Source of the DNA: Streptomyces sp. NBC_00582
GTDB lineage: Bacteria > Actinomycetota > Actinomycetes > Streptomycetales > Streptomycetaceae
Assembly (NCBI RefSeq): GCF_036345155.1
Contig: NZ_CP107772.1
Coordinates: 10,230,001-10,294,000, forward strand
DNA length: 64,000 nucleotides
Direction of reading: 5' to 3'
In this document: in pieces, positions 63,257 through 64,000 of the stretch
Numbering within the stretch: the stretch's first letter is position 1
How the letters are laid out: every line of letters starts with the position of its first letter
The notes under the pieces: generated by a model
Told to the model about the DNA's origin: nothing
What the model saw: only the letters and a program-made list of their open reading frames with translations
Database searches by the model: none
Translations under genes and position numbers: made by a program

Positions 63257-64000
63257 CAGGAACGTACCGTCCTCTTCTCGATGTGCTTGTCGGCGGCTTG
63301 CGCCGGAGTCAACTCCACGATCCGCTGTACGAAGACACCGGGCAGGTGGACCATGTCGGGGGCGAGTTCGCCGGGTTCGACCAGTTCCTCGACCTCGGCG
63401 ACGGTGACGCGGCCGGCCATCGCGGCGAGCGGGTTGAAGTTGGCGGCGGCACGGCGGAAGACCAGGTTCCCGTGGCGGTCGCCACGCCAAGCACGTACGA
63501 GGGCGAAGTCGGTGGTGATGCCGTGCTCCAGAAGGTACGCGCGGCCGCCGAACTCGCGGATCTCCTTGGGCGGGGAGGCGGCGGCGACGGAGCCGTCGGG
63601 GGCGTACCGCCAGGGCAGTCCGCCGCGTGCGACCTGGGTTCCCACGCCTGCCGGGGTGTAGAAGGCGGGAATTCCGGCCCCGCCGGCTCGCAGGCGTTCG
63701 GCGAGGGTGCCCTGGGGTGTCAGCTCCACCTCCAGTTCCCCGCTCAGGTACTGGCGGGCGAATTCCTTGTTCTCACCGACGTACGAGCTGGTGACCCGGC
63801 TGATGCGACCGGAAGCGAGCAGCACGCCCAGCCCCCGCCCATCGACACCGCAGTTGTTGGAGACGACCCGCAGTCCCGACGTGCCCTGCGCGTGGAGGGC
63901 CTCGATGAGGACGCCGGGGATGCCGGAGAGGCCGAACCCCCCGACGGCGAGCGAAGCGCCGTCGGGAATGTCGCCGACCGCCTCGGCGGCGCCGGCGATG
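63256..64000 (-). CDS. 3-oxoacid CoA-transferase, subunit A (5' end outside window)
   Basis: About 247 residues visible; the frame is open to the window edge. [20 protein letters not shown] is the oxyanion/CoA-binding region, followed by [19 protein letters not shown]. Further on, [20 protein letters not shown] and [20 protein letters not shown] match PcaI/ScoA. Forms the heteromeric enzyme with subunit B. No other ring-cleavage genes are in view, so the choice between oxoadipate and acetoacetate cannot be made. Confidence 0.93.
   Translation of the reverse strand, partial: IAGAAEAVGDIPDGASLAVGGFGLSGIPGVLIEALHAQGTSGLRVVSNNCGVDGRGLGVLLASGRISRVTSSYVGENKEFARQYLSGELEVELTPQGTLAERLRAGGAGIPAFYTPAGVGTQVARGGLPWRYAPDGSVAAASPPKEIREFGGRAYLLEHGITTDFALVRAWRGDRHGNLVFRRAAANFNPLAAMAGRVTVAEVEELVEPGELAPDMVHLPGVFVQRIVELTPAQAADKHIEKRTVRS

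Noticed and set aside
1..64000. CRISPR arrays, tRNA or rRNA genes
   Set aside because: No regularly spaced direct repeats, cloverleaf-type sequences or rRNA signatures were noticed on manual reading; a tRNAscan or CRISPR finder run would settle it.

Overview
High-GC actinobacterial DNA, most likely a Streptomyces chromosomal arm. The signs are strong third-position G/C codon bias, frequent GTG starts, ATGA/GTGA stop-start overlaps, many FadR-, TetR-, AraC- and LuxR-type regulators, and a graveyard of Streptomyces-type insertion sequences. Everything here was read by eye; no database search was run. I saw no tRNA, rRNA, CRISPR array or replication origin.

1-20041: a largely intact catabolic and transport locus. 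It holds the end of an acyl-CoA ligase, a degenerate serine hydrolase, an amidohydrolase, a FadR/GntR regulator, a crotonase, a DUF2889 protein, an acyl-CoA dehydrogenase, two SDR dehydrogenases, two thiolases, a ketoacyl-synthase-like/DUF35 fusion, and a branched-chain-type ABC importer whose two permeases and one ATPase form a single polypeptide. It ends with a LuxE-like/LuxC-like pair (acyl activation and acyl reduction) with no luciferase genes. The content suggests import of an organic acid, CoA activation, beta-oxidation-type cleavage and a reductive acyl-to-aldehyde step. The substrate is unknown.

20042-24565: small housekeeping-type genes (a membrane protein, a DinB-family protein, a hot-dog-like protein) and an SDR-TetR operon preceded by two copies of one 20-bp operator exactly 50 bp apart.

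24566-31253: first mobile zone. It holds a polyketide-synthase thioesterase scar, a 5'-truncated tnpB with its conserved right end, a YVTN propeller/IPT protein and a decayed large tyrosine recombinase with its coiled-coil partner.

31398-35499: an intact MmpL-family transporter followed by a histidine kinase and a LuxR-type response regulator.

35500-38765: second mobile zone. It holds an ASCH-like remnant, an integrase in which two internal segments lie inverted in place, and an IS701-like transposase with two frameshifts.

39112-44068: an osmoprotectant-type ABC transporter (opuBA-BB-BD-BC order) divergent from a histidine-ammonia-lyase-like gene with an unusual MIO triad. The RpiR gene that follows is cut by recombinase debris.

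44284-51385: third mobile zone. It has an orphan copy of the IS605-type right end inside a tetR, an intact IS630 with perfect 28-bp ends sitting in an IS5 corpse, a small toxin/immunity-like pair, a DUF4240 gene, a VOC gene and further transposase fragments.

51441-54376: an AraC regulator divergent from an MBL hydrolase and a secreted double SnoaL-like protein.

54645-62200: a resolvase remnant, a propeller gene with one nonsense codon, a TetR-FAD monooxygenase operon with a nested palindromic operator, and a large multiply frameshifted TniQ pseudogene.

62588-64000: 3-oxoacid CoA-transferase subunits B and A (A runs off the window).
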